Notes: a model not told the origin generated them from the letters alone. Counted from the first letter of the stretch, positions 1 through 6,975 are shown. The stretch: DNA of 11,981 bases from Chloroflexota bacterium (GCA_016210295.1 JACQUM010000102.1:1-11981); one strand, 5' to 3'. Numbers and translations are program-made.

Positions 1-550
1 CCTCGGGCTCCAGGACATAGATACCCGCGTTCGCCAGCCCGCTGGAGCCCAGCTCCCTCGGCGGCTTCTCCACGAACCGGAGCACCCGTCCCTGGCGGTC
101 GAGCTCCACCACGCTCCGCTCCCACGGGTCAGCGACGCGGTACAGCACGATGGTCCCCACGGCGCGGTGCTCTCGATGGGAGGCCGCTACACGAGCCAGA
201 TCGACCTCTGTCAACAGGTCGCCATAGACCACGAAGAAGGTCTCAGTCAGGAAGTCCTGAAGCTTGCGTACTGCTCCCGCCGTGCCCAGGATGCGGGGCT
301 CGTAGGAGTAGGTCAGCCGCACCCCCCACGCCGCGCCATCCCCAAAGTAGTGGACGACTATGCCCGGGGCGTGGTGCAGGTTGATGGCGATCTCACCGAC
401 TCCCTGAGCCGCGAGGTAGCGGACCAACCTCTCCAGCAAGGGGACGCCTCCGACGGGGAGCATCGCCTTGGGAGTCTCCTGAGTCAGAGGGCGCAGCCGG
501 CGCCCCTCCCCCGCCGCGAGGATGACGGCTTTCGTGACCTTCTCGCCCAT
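1..550 (-). CDS. NDP-sugar pyrophosphorylase (nucleotidyltransferase), partial at window edge
   Basis: This enzyme would join a sugar-1-phosphate to an NTP to give an NDP-sugar and pyrophosphate in the cytoplasm, feeding the sugar genes nearby. The start ATG is at 550-548 and 183 codons are visible before the left edge. The N-terminus reads KAVILAAGEGRRLRPLT followed by PKAMLPVGGVPLLE, the nucleotide-binding signature of the GT-A-fold NTP_transferase family. Further motifs are a GTAGA-type base-binding segment (LGTAGAVRKL), the metal-binding VVYGDLLTEVDL and FVEKPP. The last two resemble GDP-mannose pyrophosphorylase-like proteins more than RmlA, but substrate cannot be fixed from this part. 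If it makes GDP-mannose it would supply gmd at 5998. There is no clear Shine-Dalgarno; a -10-like box lies 9 nt upstream, so the message may be leaderless. A plus-strand ORF over the same bases is a shadow. Confidence 0.88.
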   Translation of the reverse strand, partial: MGEKVTKAVILAAGEGRRLRPLTQETPKAMLPVGGVPLLERLVRYLAAQGVGEIAINLHHAPGIVVHYFGDGAAWGVRLTYSYEPRILGTAGAVRKLQDFLTETFFVVYGDLLTEVDLARVAASHREHRAVGTIVLYRVADPWERSVVELDRQGRVLRFVEKPPRELGSSGLANAGIYVLEPE

Positions 551-559
551 AGCGGCTTC

Positions 560-568
560 AGTATAGCA
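560..568 (-). promoter_or_regulatory. candidate extended -10 element for the nucleotidyltransferase gene
   Basis: On the minus strand the bases read TGCTATACT, an extended -10 (TGn plus TATACT). The box ends 9 nt before the ATG at 550, so transcription would begin at or within a few bases of the start codon, a leaderless arrangement. No convincing -35 hexamer is seen 16-18 nt upstream; an extended -10 can lack one. The call rests on sequence resemblance only. Confidence 0.35.
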
Positions 569-617
569 GTCTGATAAACGCGAGTTCCGGGAGCCTGGAG
601 CGAGACCAATACCCGAG

Positions 618-651
618 ACGGAGTCGAAGGCCACAGCCAAGCGGACTCCGT
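618..651 (-). other. inverted repeat between the GT4 gene and the nucleotidyltransferase gene
   Basis: ACGGAGTC (618-625) and GACTCCGT (644-651) are perfect 8-bp inverted copies around an 18-nt spacer. The spacer itself contains GGC/GCC around a CACA loop. The hairpin begins 7 nt beyond the GT4 stop codon on the minus strand. It could end or stabilise the GT4 message, but no T-run follows it, so an intrinsic terminator is unproven. Confidence 0.4.
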
Positions 652-657
652 TCCCTC

Positions 658-1821
658 TCAGCGCGCTTTTTTCTGTGCCACCAGATTTGTCAGAAGCCTA
701 TCGAACCTATCTGAGACCCGCGGCCAGGTGAGCTCTTTCTCCACGAACAGCCGCCCAGCGATACCCATCCGTTCCCTCTCCTCCGGGTGAGCGAGAAGGC
801 GCCGCAGGGCTGTCTGGAGGGCCTCCTCACTTTCGGGCGGCACCAGAAGGCCCGTCTCCTCGTTGCGCACTGCATCGGGGATGCCTCCGGAGGCGCCTCC
901 GATCACCGGCTTCCCCCAGGAGCTCGCCTCGGCAAAGACGATGCCGAAGCCCTCCACATCGCCCTCCTCCGGAATCCACCGAGCGGGCAACACAAAGACG
1001 TCGCAAGCCGCGTACCAGGCCGCCACCTCCGAATCTGGCAAAGCGCCGGTGAACAGCACGCGCCCCATCAGTCCGAGATCACGCGTCTCCGCTTCTAAGG
1101 CACCCCGCTCCGGCCCGTCCCCGACGATGGCATAGACCAGGTCAGGGCACTCTTCCGCCAGGGCAGACACAGCTCTGATCACAGCCTGGTGGTTCTTCCG
1201 GCGGACCAGCCGACCGACGGTGAGGAGAATTCGCCTCTGCTCCAGACCGTAGTGACTCCTGATCCTCTTGCTGGCCTCCTGGGGAGGCTCGTTAGGCAAG
1301 GAGGCCCCTGGATGAAGGACCTCCACCCTGCTCGCAGGAAGTCCCAACTCGAGGAGGCGGTCCCGATTGAAGGAGCTGTTCGCCAGCACAAGGTCACACT
1401 GGCGCAGGGCGGCGATCGCCGCCCTGCGCCAGACCGGACCCCGAAGGAGAGCCTGGTAAAGGTCGTTGCCGTGGATGAGGACAGTCAAAGGACGAGGCCG
1501 CAGGACCAGTGCGGCGGCCACGAAGACGGTCGAGAAGTGGCCGAAAAGCGTGACTCCCCGTCCACCTTTTGGCCTGAGCCGGCGTATCTCCACGAGAAAC
1601 TGCGCCAGGCCGAGGCGGCGCCGCAGGCGCAGGCGGCGGACGGGGAACGGTTGACCAGCATCCACCCCTTCGCACCCAGGAGACCACGGCGACAGCACAC
1701 GTACATCGAGAGTCGTAGACCGCGCCAGGCCCTCCAAGAAAGCGGCTACGCCGCCGTAGAAGGGCATGGGGGGGAAGTCTTCGGTGACGAGGAGAAGTTC
1801 AAAAGGGGCGTAAGAGGACAT
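658..1821 (-). CDS. GT4-family glycosyltransferase (GT-B fold)
   Basis: This is a retaining glycosyltransferase of 387 aa, a normal GT4 length, expected to move a sugar from an NDP-sugar onto a lipid or growing glycan at the inner membrane face. The N-terminal acceptor domain starts with LLLVTEDFPP and a GG loop (residues 23-24) and includes LIHGND near 116-120. The C-terminal donor domain has LTVGRL (200-205) with RKN at 208-210, AIVGDGPE (231-238) and the E-x7-E motif EGFGIVFAE (E290, E298), followed by GKPVIGGASGGIPDAV. The overall pattern resembles PimB-like mannosyltransferases, but the substrate is unknown. I chose ATG at 1821 rather than the in-frame ATG at 1905, because the extra 28 residues would be encoded inside the palindromic repeat element and do not look like family sequence. 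No strong Shine-Dalgarno precedes 1821. Confidence 0.88.
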   Translation of the reverse strand: MSSYAPFELLLVTEDFPPMPFYGGVAAFLEGLARSTTLDVRVLSPWSPGCEGVDAGQPFPVRRLRLRRRLGLAQFLVEIRRLRPKGGRGVTLFGHFSTVFVAAALVLRPRPLTVLIHGNDLYQALLRGPVWRRAAIAALRQCDLVLANSSFNRDRLLELGLPASRVEVLHPGASLPNEPPQEASKRIRSHYGLEQRRILLTVGRLVRRKNHQAVIRAVSALAEECPDLVYAIVGDGPERGALEAETRDLGLMGRVLFTGALPDSEVAAWYAACDVFVLPARWIPEEGDVEGFGIVFAEASSWGKPVIGGASGGIPDAVRNEETGLLVPPESEEALQTALRRLLAHPEERERMGIAGRLFVEKELTWPRVSDRFDRLLTNLVAQKKAR

Positions 1822-1881
1822 TATTATTAGCAGGCTGCTGAAAAAAGGGAGCCCAGAGGGGAAAAGCCTCTTTGGCAGGGG

Positions 1882-1900
1882 TCTGGGGGTGTCCCCCAGA
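1882..1900. repeat. perfect 8-bp hairpin within the MITE-like element
   Basis: TCTGGGGG (1882-1889) and CCCCCAGA (1893-1900) form a perfect stem closed by the 3-nt loop TGT. In RNA or cruciform DNA this would be a very stable G/C-rich hairpin. Confidence 0.75.
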
Positions 1901-1911
1901 TACAATTCTTA

Positions 1912-1935
1912 CCCCCTTCCTGGCCAGGAAGGGGG
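1912..1935. repeat. perfect 24-nt palindrome within the MITE-like element
   Basis: CCCCCTTCCTGG is followed directly by its exact reverse complement CCAGGAAGGGGG, with no spacer. A no-loop palindrome of this length is very unlikely by chance. It could act as a cruciform, a transposase-recognition structure, or a symmetric terminator for both flanking divergent transcripts. Confidence 0.8.
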
Positions 1936-2009
1936 CAAGGGGGATGATCGAAGGAGTTTTTCATCACCCTGTTAGGCTGAGATAAGGATGGTCGGTCTAG
2001 GAATAGCCT

Positions 2010-2015
2010 TAGTAT
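2010..2015 (+). promoter_or_regulatory. candidate -10 element for the plus-strand glycosyltransferase
   Basis: TAGTAT lies 8 nt before the ATG at 2024. Initiation 7-9 nt downstream of the box would place the 5' end at the start codon, giving a leaderless message. No good -35 is visible, and the ATG at 2024 has no Shine-Dalgarno. The spacing mirrors the minus-strand gene starting at 550. Confidence 0.35.
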
Positions 2016-2023
2016 AGAGGACA

Positions 2024-3286
2024 ATGAGCCGCACAGCCGGCGAGAGGAAGCAATCTGAAGGACCTATGACTCTTGCGCTCCACGGGGAAACAATCCTGTG
2101 CGTGTCCCCCACGCCCTGGGCCTCCATCTGGCGGAATCGCCAGCAGATAATGTCTCGCCTGGCGCGCCAGAATACCGTTTTCTTTGTCGACCCTCCTCGA
2201 TCATCGAGTAGCTACCCGCAACCGAATTTCTCCGAGGTAAGCACAAATAATAATGTGGAGGTGCTGAAGGCGCCGTTTTATTCGCTGCCGTATGGGAGCC
2301 GTTTCCTCCCGAAGCCGGTGGCAGGGGCTCTAGTCCCTGCCATCGACCGGTGGAACGCCGTGGCCTTAGCCGCGACTCTGCGTTGGCCGCTTCGGCAACC
2401 GAAATCCATTGACATCCTCTGGTTCTACGAACCCTGGGCCTCTCACCTGAAGGGGAAGCTCGGAGAGTCAGTGGTCTGCTATCACGTCCACGACGAGGTA
2501 AGCGAATTCACATTCAACCGCCACATTGCAAGAGTCCTCTGGGACCAAGAACTCCGTGCCCTCGGGCAAGCCGACCTGATCTTCTGCTCGTCGGAAGAGC
2601 AGTATAGACGGCGCCAGCCCCAGTTCCCGGAAAAGACACACCTCGCGCTCAATGGCGTGGACTTCGAGCTCTACTCGTCTGTCTGGCGTGACCCTTCTCT
2701 CCCGATTCCAGAGGATGTCAGAGACCTCCCCAGGCCAATCTTTGGTTTCTACGGAGAGCTCGGCCTCACCTTCGACCCAGACCTCCTCCTCGGGGTCGCC
2801 CAGAGCTGGCCGGAGGCCTCTTTCGTCCTCCTCGGCCCCGATAATCTTGACCGGCAATACGGAGGCACCCCGGTCCTCAAAGGCCTTCGGCGCCAGCCGA
2901 ACATACATTTTCGTCGCCAGCGTCCCGTTTCCGAACTCCCCGCCTACCTCAAGAGCTTCGATGCGATCTTTCTGCCCTACCGGACAGACGGCCATGCGCG
3001 TTACTCGCAACCCCTGAAGATGTACGAAGGCCTCGCGGCGGGCAAACCTATCGTCGCCACCCCTTTGCTGGCCATACAGCGTCACGAGAGCCTCGTCTAT
3101 GTCGCCGCTACCAGCGATGAATGCGTCCGACGTTTGCAAGAAGCGCTTCAGCATCCCACAGATAGACGGGACAAGGGCATCGCCCTCGCGAGGGAGAACG
3201 ACTGGGAGCACCGGGTCGCTCAGATAGCTCAGCTCGTCGCGGATCTGTTAGCGAAGCGCCGGGTGGCGGCCCAAGATAGACGGTAG
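2024..3286 (+). CDS. GT-B glycosyltransferase (GT4-like, TuaH-type pattern)
   Basis: This 420-aa protein looks like a cytoplasmic glycosyltransferase that adds a sugar to a lipid-linked or polysaccharide acceptor. The N-terminal half has ILCVSPTPWASIWRNRQQ (24-41), FFVDPP (53-58) and WFYEPW (133-138), a pattern I associate with TuaH/exopolysaccharide transferases. The donor half shows IFGFYGEL (239-246), FVLLGPD (267-273) and the C-terminal block FLPYR...YSQPLKMYEGLAAGKPIVATPL (about 316-348), where E335 lies in the NDP-binding region. The start is uncertain. ATG 2024 fits a leaderless message from the -10-like box at 2010, while ATG 2066 follows GAAGGA with only about 3 nt of spacing. Family-like sequence begins near residue 22, so both remain possible. 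The gene diverges from the GT4 gene across the repeat element and stops 112 nt before the sugar operon. Confidence 0.8.
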   Translation: MSRTAGERKQSEGPMTLALHGETILCVSPTPWASIWRNRQQIMSRLARQNTVFFVDPPRSSSSYPQPNFSEVSTNNNVEVLKAPFYSLPYGSRFLPKPVAGALVPAIDRWNAVALAATLRWPLRQPKSIDILWFYEPWASHLKGKLGESVVCYHVHDEVSEFTFNRHIARVLWDQELRALGQADLIFCSSEEQYRRRQPQFPEKTHLALNGVDFELYSSVWRDPSLPIPEDVRDLPRPIFGFYGELGLTFDPDLLLGVAQSWPEASFVLLGPDNLDRQYGGTPVLKGLRRQPNIHFRRQRPVSELPAYLKSFDAIFLPYRTDGHARYSQPLKMYEGLAAGKPIVATPLLAIQRHESLVYVAATSDECVRRLQEALQHPTDRRDKGIALARENDWEHRVAQIAQLVADLLAKRRVAAQDRR

Positions 3287-3348
3287 TCTCTCGCCAGCGA
3301 GCCACGCTTGGAGCACAGCATGGTTTTCGGAGAGTTGCCTTCTTGTCG

Positions 3349-3368
3349 GCCTCATGCTAACGTGAGGC
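3349..3368 (+). other. short hairpin in the leader of the sugar operon
   Basis: GCCTCA (3349-3354) and TGAGGC (3363-3368) form a 6-bp stem with an 8-nt loop, 30 nt before the first operon ATG. It could be an operator, an end signal for the preceding gene, or chance. TTGCCT (3335-3340) and TAACGT (3358-3363) with a 17-nt spacer form a poor candidate promoter overlapping it. Confidence 0.25.
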
Positions 3369-3398
3369 GCACCCGCTTCCCACAACCGAGGAAACGCG

Positions 3399-4697
3399 AT
3401 GGATCGCCTCTCTAGCACCAGGAGACCCCTGGAAGATGCCATCCGGGAGAAGAAGAGCGAAGTTGCCGTCATTGGCCTTGGCTTTGTCGGTCTCACCGAG
3501 GCCGTTGCCCTGGCCGAGGCTGGCTTTACCGTCCTTGGACTCGACGTCGACAAAGGAGTCGTGGCTGGTATCCAGGCAGGCGGAAGCCCCAACGGTCATA
3601 TCCCCCCCAGCAGAATCGCGCCCCTTGTCCATTCGGGCGCTCTTCGAGCCAGCGCCGACTTTGCCCTCCTGGCCGAAGCCGACGTCGCTGTCATCTGCGT
3701 TCCCACCCCTGTTAAGGATGGCAGTGTAGACCTTGACGCCGTTCGGTCCACCGCAGCAGCCATCGCGCGCACCCTCGACCGCCCCAAGCTCATCCTCCTG
3801 GAGAGCACGGTGCCCCCCGGGACCACCCGAAACGTGGTCCGCACCCTTTTGGACGGCGGACACCGCACCCCGGGAAGGGACTTCTTCCTGGCCGCCTGCC
3901 CCGAGCGGATCGACCTTCTCAACAGCACCTACACCCTCGCCAACACCCCACGAGTAGTCGGTGGCCTCACCCCCGAAGACACGCACCTGGCCCAGCTCTT
4001 CTACGCCTCTTTCGTCCAGCACGTCCACGCCGTCCCCACGCCCGAGGTCGCCGAGGCCGCCAAGGTCTTCGAAAACGTCTTCCGCTTCGTCAACATCGGT
4101 CTCGTCAACGAATTCGCCCTTCTCTGCCGAAGCCTCCACATCGACCCCTGGGCTACCATCGACGCAGCGGCCACCAAGCCCTTCGGATTCCTGAAGCACC
4201 TGCCCGGCCCAGGAGTCGGCGGCGCCTGCATCCCCTGGGCCCCGTACTACCTCCTCGGCGCCGCGCAAGGGTTCGAAGCACCTCGAGGCTTTCTGGAAGC
4301 GTCTCTCGCCATCAACGCCATGATGCCAGAGCACATCGCCCTGCGGGCCGCTCAACTTGCCGGCGGGTCAGGCCGACACATCCTCATCGTCGGCGTGACC
4401 TACAAACCCGGCGTGGCGGATATCCGGGAGTCCCCCGCTCTTCCCGTCATGGAGCGCCTGCACGCCTGGGGGTTCCGGCTCTCCTATCTCGACCCCTTTG
4501 TGCCCACTCTCAGTCTCGATGGCCTCCAGCTTCGCTCGCTACCGACAACCAGTCCTCTCGAAAGCATCGACTGCGCCGTCGTCATCACCGCCCATGCGGA
4601 GATCGACTACCAGGCTCTCTGCTCCGCCGTCCCCGTTATCTTCGATACTCGAAACGCCCTAGCAGGGCTGGGGCGCCAGAACGTCATTCCGCTCTGA
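3399..4697 (+). CDS. UDP-sugar 6-dehydrogenase, WbpA-like, with Asp-to-Ala change near the catalytic Cys
   Basis: The family oxidises the C6 hydroxyl of a UDP-hexose to a uronate with two NAD+. The protein has 432 aa. The NAD-binding loop is GLGFVG (26-31). STVPPGT (136-142), CPER (E169), the Lys/Asn pair in AKVFEN (K222, N226), and the Cys loop GPGVGGACIPWAPYYL (C277) follow family order. PFGF before the Cys loop and CIP...P.YL point to the UDP-GlcNAc/WbpA type rather than UDP-glucose. The Asp normally four residues after the Cys is Ala281 (codon 4239-4241). In studied UDP-glucose dehydrogenases this Asp supports catalysis, so activity may be altered. GAGG at 3388-3391 is spaced 7 nt from the ATG. 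It is the first gene of the five-gene unit; the next starts 17 nt after its stop. Confidence 0.88.
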   Translation: MDRLSSTRRPLEDAIREKKSEVAVIGLGFVGLTEAVALAEAGFTVLGLDVDKGVVAGIQAGGSPNGHIPPSRIAPLVHSGALRASADFALLAEADVAVICVPTPVKDGSVDLDAVRSTAAAIARTLDRPKLILLESTVPPGTTRNVVRTLLDGGHRTPGRDFFLAACPERIDLLNSTYTLANTPRVVGGLTPEDTHLAQLFYASFVQHVHAVPTPEVAEAAKVFENVFRFVNIGLVNEFALLCRSLHIDPWATIDAAATKPFGFLKHLPGPGVGGACIPWAPYYLLGAAQGFEAPRGFLEASLAINAMMPEHIALRAAQLAGGSGRHILIVGVTYKPGVADIRESPALPVMERLHAWGFRLSYLDPFVPTLSLDGLQLRSLPTTSPLESIDCAVVITAHAEIDYQALCSAVPVIFDTRNALAGLGRQNVIPL

Positions 4698-4702
4698 GTC
4701 CC

Positions 4703-4707
4703 AGGAG
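4703..4707 (+). promoter_or_regulatory. Shine-Dalgarno that sets the start of the DegT-fold gene
   Basis: AGGAG lies 7 nt before the ATG at 4715 but only 1 nt before an in-frame TTG at 4709. The normal spacing favours the ATG, giving a protein two residues shorter than the TTG version. Confidence 0.7.
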
Positions 4708-4714
4708 CTTGCTA

Positions 4715-5998
4715 ATGCCTGAGCAGAGCCGTCTCTCCCAGCTCCGCAGGTTGCTCGAAGAGCACTTCGCCGACGAGAAGGCGAAACCCTTCGTCCCTGG
4801 CGTCACTCGCATCCCCCTCATCGTCCCCTCCTACGGGGCCGAAGAGGTGTACGAGGCCCTCCTCTCTTTACTCTCGACCAACGTCACCATGGGGGAGAAA
4901 GTCCGCATCTTCGAGAGCCTCTTCGCTCATTACATCGGGGCTACCCAGGCGGTCATGGTCAACTCCGGCTCCAGCGCCAACCTGCTCGCCCTCTCCGCCC
5001 TGGTCAACCACGCCCTCCCCAGACACCTGGAACCGGGCGATGAGGTGATCACCCCCGCCGTCACCTGGGCTACCACGGTCTACCCCATCATCAACACCGG
5101 CCTCGTGCCCGTCCTCGTAGACATCGATAGAGATACTCTCAACCTGGACCCCAACGCTCTGCAGCGGGCGTTGACGCCCCGGACGCGGGCCGTGATGCCC
5201 GTCCACCTCTTGGGCAACCCCTGCCCCATGAAGGAAATTCAAGAGTTCTGCCGCGCCCACGACCTCTTCCTCGTCGAGGACGCCTGCGAGGCCCACGGGG
5301 CCGAAGTCGCGGGGAAGAAGGTGGGCAGCTTCGGAGACCTGGCCTCCTTCAGCTTCTTCTTCAGCCACCACATCACCACCATCGAGGGCGGGATGGTCCT
5401 CACGTCGCACGAGGAACTAGGCGAGCTGCTCAAGGCCCTCCGGGTCTTCGGCTGGGTCCGGGACCTGAGGGACAGAGACAAGTACGCCGTCCAGAGTCCG
5501 GAGATCGACCCTCGCTTCCTCTTCGTGAACACGGGCTACAACTTCCGCCCCACGGAGATCCAGGGAGCTTTCGGCATCCACCAACTCCCGAAGCTGGAGC
5601 GGTTCATCGCCATCCGGCGGGAGAACGCTGCCTACTGGACCCGCGAGCTCCAGCGCTTCGAACAGTTCTTCATCCTGCCCCAGGAGCAGCCAGGGACGCG
5701 CCACGTCTGGTACGGCTACCCTGTGACGATCAGGCCCGGCGCTCCATTCACTCGGCAGGACCTCGTTCAGTTCCTGGAGAAGAAGAGCGTGGAGACGCGC
5801 CCCGTCATGGCCGGCAACATGGACGAGCAGCCTTCCATGCGCCATTTCACCTACCAGAGAGTCGGCGAGCTCCCCAACGCCCGCTGGATCATGCGCAACT
5901 CCTTCTTCTTCGGCGACCACCACGGTATCGGCCCCGTTGAGCGAGAGGCCATCGTGCATTACTTCGAAGAGTTCCTTCGCGTGCGTGTGAAGGTCTAG
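4715..5998 (+). CDS. PLP-dependent sugar 3-dehydratase of the DegT/DnrJ/EryC1 fold (ColD/E1-like), not an aminotransferase
   Basis: The 427-aa protein has the sugar-aminotransferase fold but probably catalyses C3 deoxygenation of a 4-keto-6-deoxy NDP-sugar. Visible family blocks are VNSGSSANLLALSAL (82-96), PGDEVITPAVTWATT (107-121), VPVLVDID (131-138), LVEDACEAHG (186-195; D189 pairs with the cofactor ring) and the motif SFFFSHHITTIEGG (213-226). The cofactor Lys is replaced by His218, the signature of ColD and of the CDP-sugar dehydratase E1, where this His is the active base. It lacks the four-Cys [2Fe-2S] pattern of E1: only C170, C179 and C191 are seen. It is therefore closer to ColD, which uses PLP and glutamate. 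The stop TAG overlaps the gmd start GTG by one base, and pairing with GMD suggests GDP-4-keto-6-deoxymannose as substrate (inference). Generic annotation would call it an aminotransferase. Confidence 0.85.
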   Translation: MPEQSRLSQLRRLLEEHFADEKAKPFVPGVTRIPLIVPSYGAEEVYEALLSLLSTNVTMGEKVRIFESLFAHYIGATQAVMVNSGSSANLLALSALVNHALPRHLEPGDEVITPAVTWATTVYPIINTGLVPVLVDIDRDTLNLDPNALQRALTPRTRAVMPVHLLGNPCPMKEIQEFCRAHDLFLVEDACEAHGAEVAGKKVGSFGDLASFSFFFSHHITTIEGGMVLTSHEELGELLKALRVFGWVRDLRDRDKYAVQSPEIDPRFLFVNTGYNFRPTEIQGAFGIHQLPKLERFIAIRRENAAYWTRELQRFEQFFILPQEQPGTRHVWYGYPVTIRPGAPFTRQDLVQFLEKKSVETRPVMAGNMDEQPSMRHFTYQRVGELPNARWIMRNSFFFGDHHGIGPVEREAIVHYFEEFLRVRVKV

Positions 5999-6975
5999 TG
6001 GCGACCGCCCTCATCACGGGAATCACCGGTCAGGACGGCTATTACCTTGCCCAGCATCTCCTGGAACAGGGCTACACCGTTTACGGCCTCACCCGCCCTA
6101 TGAGCCCGGAGCGCGCCATCCTGGAGCGCGAGGCGTCTGGCATCCGCCTCCTCCCCGGAGATGTACGCGACGCCGAGAGCCTGAGAGGGGCCTTGGTGAA
6201 AGCCAAGCCAGATGAGGTCTATCATCTGGCTGCCATCGGCCTCGGACCGCACTCCTTCGATGACCCTGCCCTCTTAGGAGACGTGAACGGCCTCGGCGCC
6301 GCCCGTCTGCTGGAGGCAGCCCGCACCTGCGTGCCTGACGCTCGAATATTCTACGCCTCCAGCAGCGAGGTCTACGCCGGTCTCTCTCCCGCCGAGATGC
6401 CCGTCCGGGAGACGTCGCCTATTGCCCCGCGCACCCCTTACGGCGCCTCGAAAGCGTATGGCCAGTTTTTATGCGACGTCTATCGACGTGCCTACGGCCT
6501 CTTCATCGCCGTGGGGGTCCTGTTCAACCACGAATCGCCCCGGCGCCGAGAAGAGTTCGTCGTTCGGAAAGTGACGATGGCCGCCGCCCGCGCCGCGCGC
6601 GGGCTCCCTGCCGACCTCTCTCTCGGGAACGTGACCGCCCGACGAGACTGGGGATGGGCGCCCGACTACGTCCGCGCCATGCACCTCGCCCTCCAGCGAG
6701 CCAAGCCTGATACCTATATCATCGCCACGGGAGAGCCCCACAGCGTCCAAGAACTAGTCGAGGCCGCCTTCGCCGCCGCCGGCCTCGACTGGCGGACCCA
6801 CGTACAGACCGATTCCTCCCTCCTCCGCCCCTCGGATGCTGACCTTCTGTACGGCGACCCGTCCAAGGCTCGCCAAGACCTGGGCTGGAATCCGAGCGTG
6901 AGGTTTCAGGAGATGGTCGAATCCCTGGTCAGGACCGCAACCGTGACCTGGCCAGGCACTCATGTAAGCCCATGA
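5998..6975 (+). CDS. gmd: GDP-mannose 4,6-dehydratase
   Basis: GMD converts GDP-D-mannose to GDP-4-keto-6-deoxy-D-mannose using bound NADP+, the entry to GDP-fucose, rhamnose, perosamine and colitose routes. The 325-aa extended short-chain dehydrogenase shows TGITGQDG (7-14), YHLAA (75-79), SSSEVY (121-126; S122 and E124 in catalytic positions), PYGASK (Y148, K152), the GMD signature VLFNHESPRR (174-183), LGNVTARRDWGWAPDYVRAM (209-228) and IIATGEPHSVQELVE. The usual AAQSHV after YHL is AAIGLG here, a divergence in the substrate-side loop. The start GTG shares its first base with the previous stop (TAGTG), and GAAGG lies 4 nt upstream, so translation is probably coupled. The paralogous reductase RMD is less likely, given the FNHESPRR and RDWG blocks. 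Confidence 0.87.
   Translation: MATALITGITGQDGYYLAQHLLEQGYTVYGLTRPMSPERAILEREASGIRLLPGDVRDAESLRGALVKAKPDEVYHLAAIGLGPHSFDDPALLGDVNGLGAARLLEAARTCVPDARIFYASSSEVYAGLSPAEMPVRETSPIAPRTPYGASKAYGQFLCDVYRRAYGLFIAVGVLFNHESPRRREEFVVRKVTMAAARAARGLPADLSLGNVTARRDWGWAPDYVRAMHLALQRAKPDTYIIATGEPHSVQELVEAAFAAAGLDWRTHVQTDSSLLRPSDADLLYGDPSKARQDLGWNPSVRFQEMVESLVRTATVTWPGTHVSP

Larger units (their letters stand above)
1831..1971. mobile_element. MITE-like palindromic intergenic element, about 141 bp
   Basis: The element lies between two divergent glycosyltransferase genes. Its ends are imperfect inverted repeats: bases 1830-1845 (CAGGCTGCTGAAAAA type) against 1957-1972 (TTTTTCATCACCCTG type) match at 13 of 16 positions. 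It is bounded by TTAG at 1827-1830 and TTAG at 1972-1975, a candidate 4-bp target duplication around CAGG...CCTG. Inside are three hairpins: AGAGG/CCTCT (1855-1871), TCTGGGGG/CCCCCAGA (1882-1900) and a perfect 24-nt palindrome (1912-1935). It has no convincing ORF, as expected for a non-autonomous element mobilised in trans. I recall similar CAGG-ended, G-run-rich repeats from Chloroflexota genomes, but that is memory and not a search. It may instead be a REP/BIME-like repeat. Confidence 0.6.

Noticed and set aside
1466..1654. Plus-strand ORF with a long Arg run opposite the GT4 gene
   Set aside because: The Arg run is the complement of GC-rich codons of the GT4 gene. No ribosome site or motif supports it.
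1822..1905. N-terminal extension of the GT4 protein from ATG 1905
   Set aside because: The extra codons lie within the palindromic element and encode no family-like sequence. ATG 1821 begins exactly at the conserved N-terminal strand.
2468..3211. Minus-strand ORF of 247 aa opposite the plus-strand glycosyltransferase
   Set aside because: It has no motifs or credible ribosome site, and the plus strand carries the recognisable glycosyltransferase blocks.
3357..4355. Long minus-strand ORF of 332 aa opposite the first dehydrogenase
   Set aside because: It is antisense to a gene with clear family motifs. Its protein is Gly/Asp/Glu-rich without recognisable domains, as expected for a shadow in GC-rich DNA.
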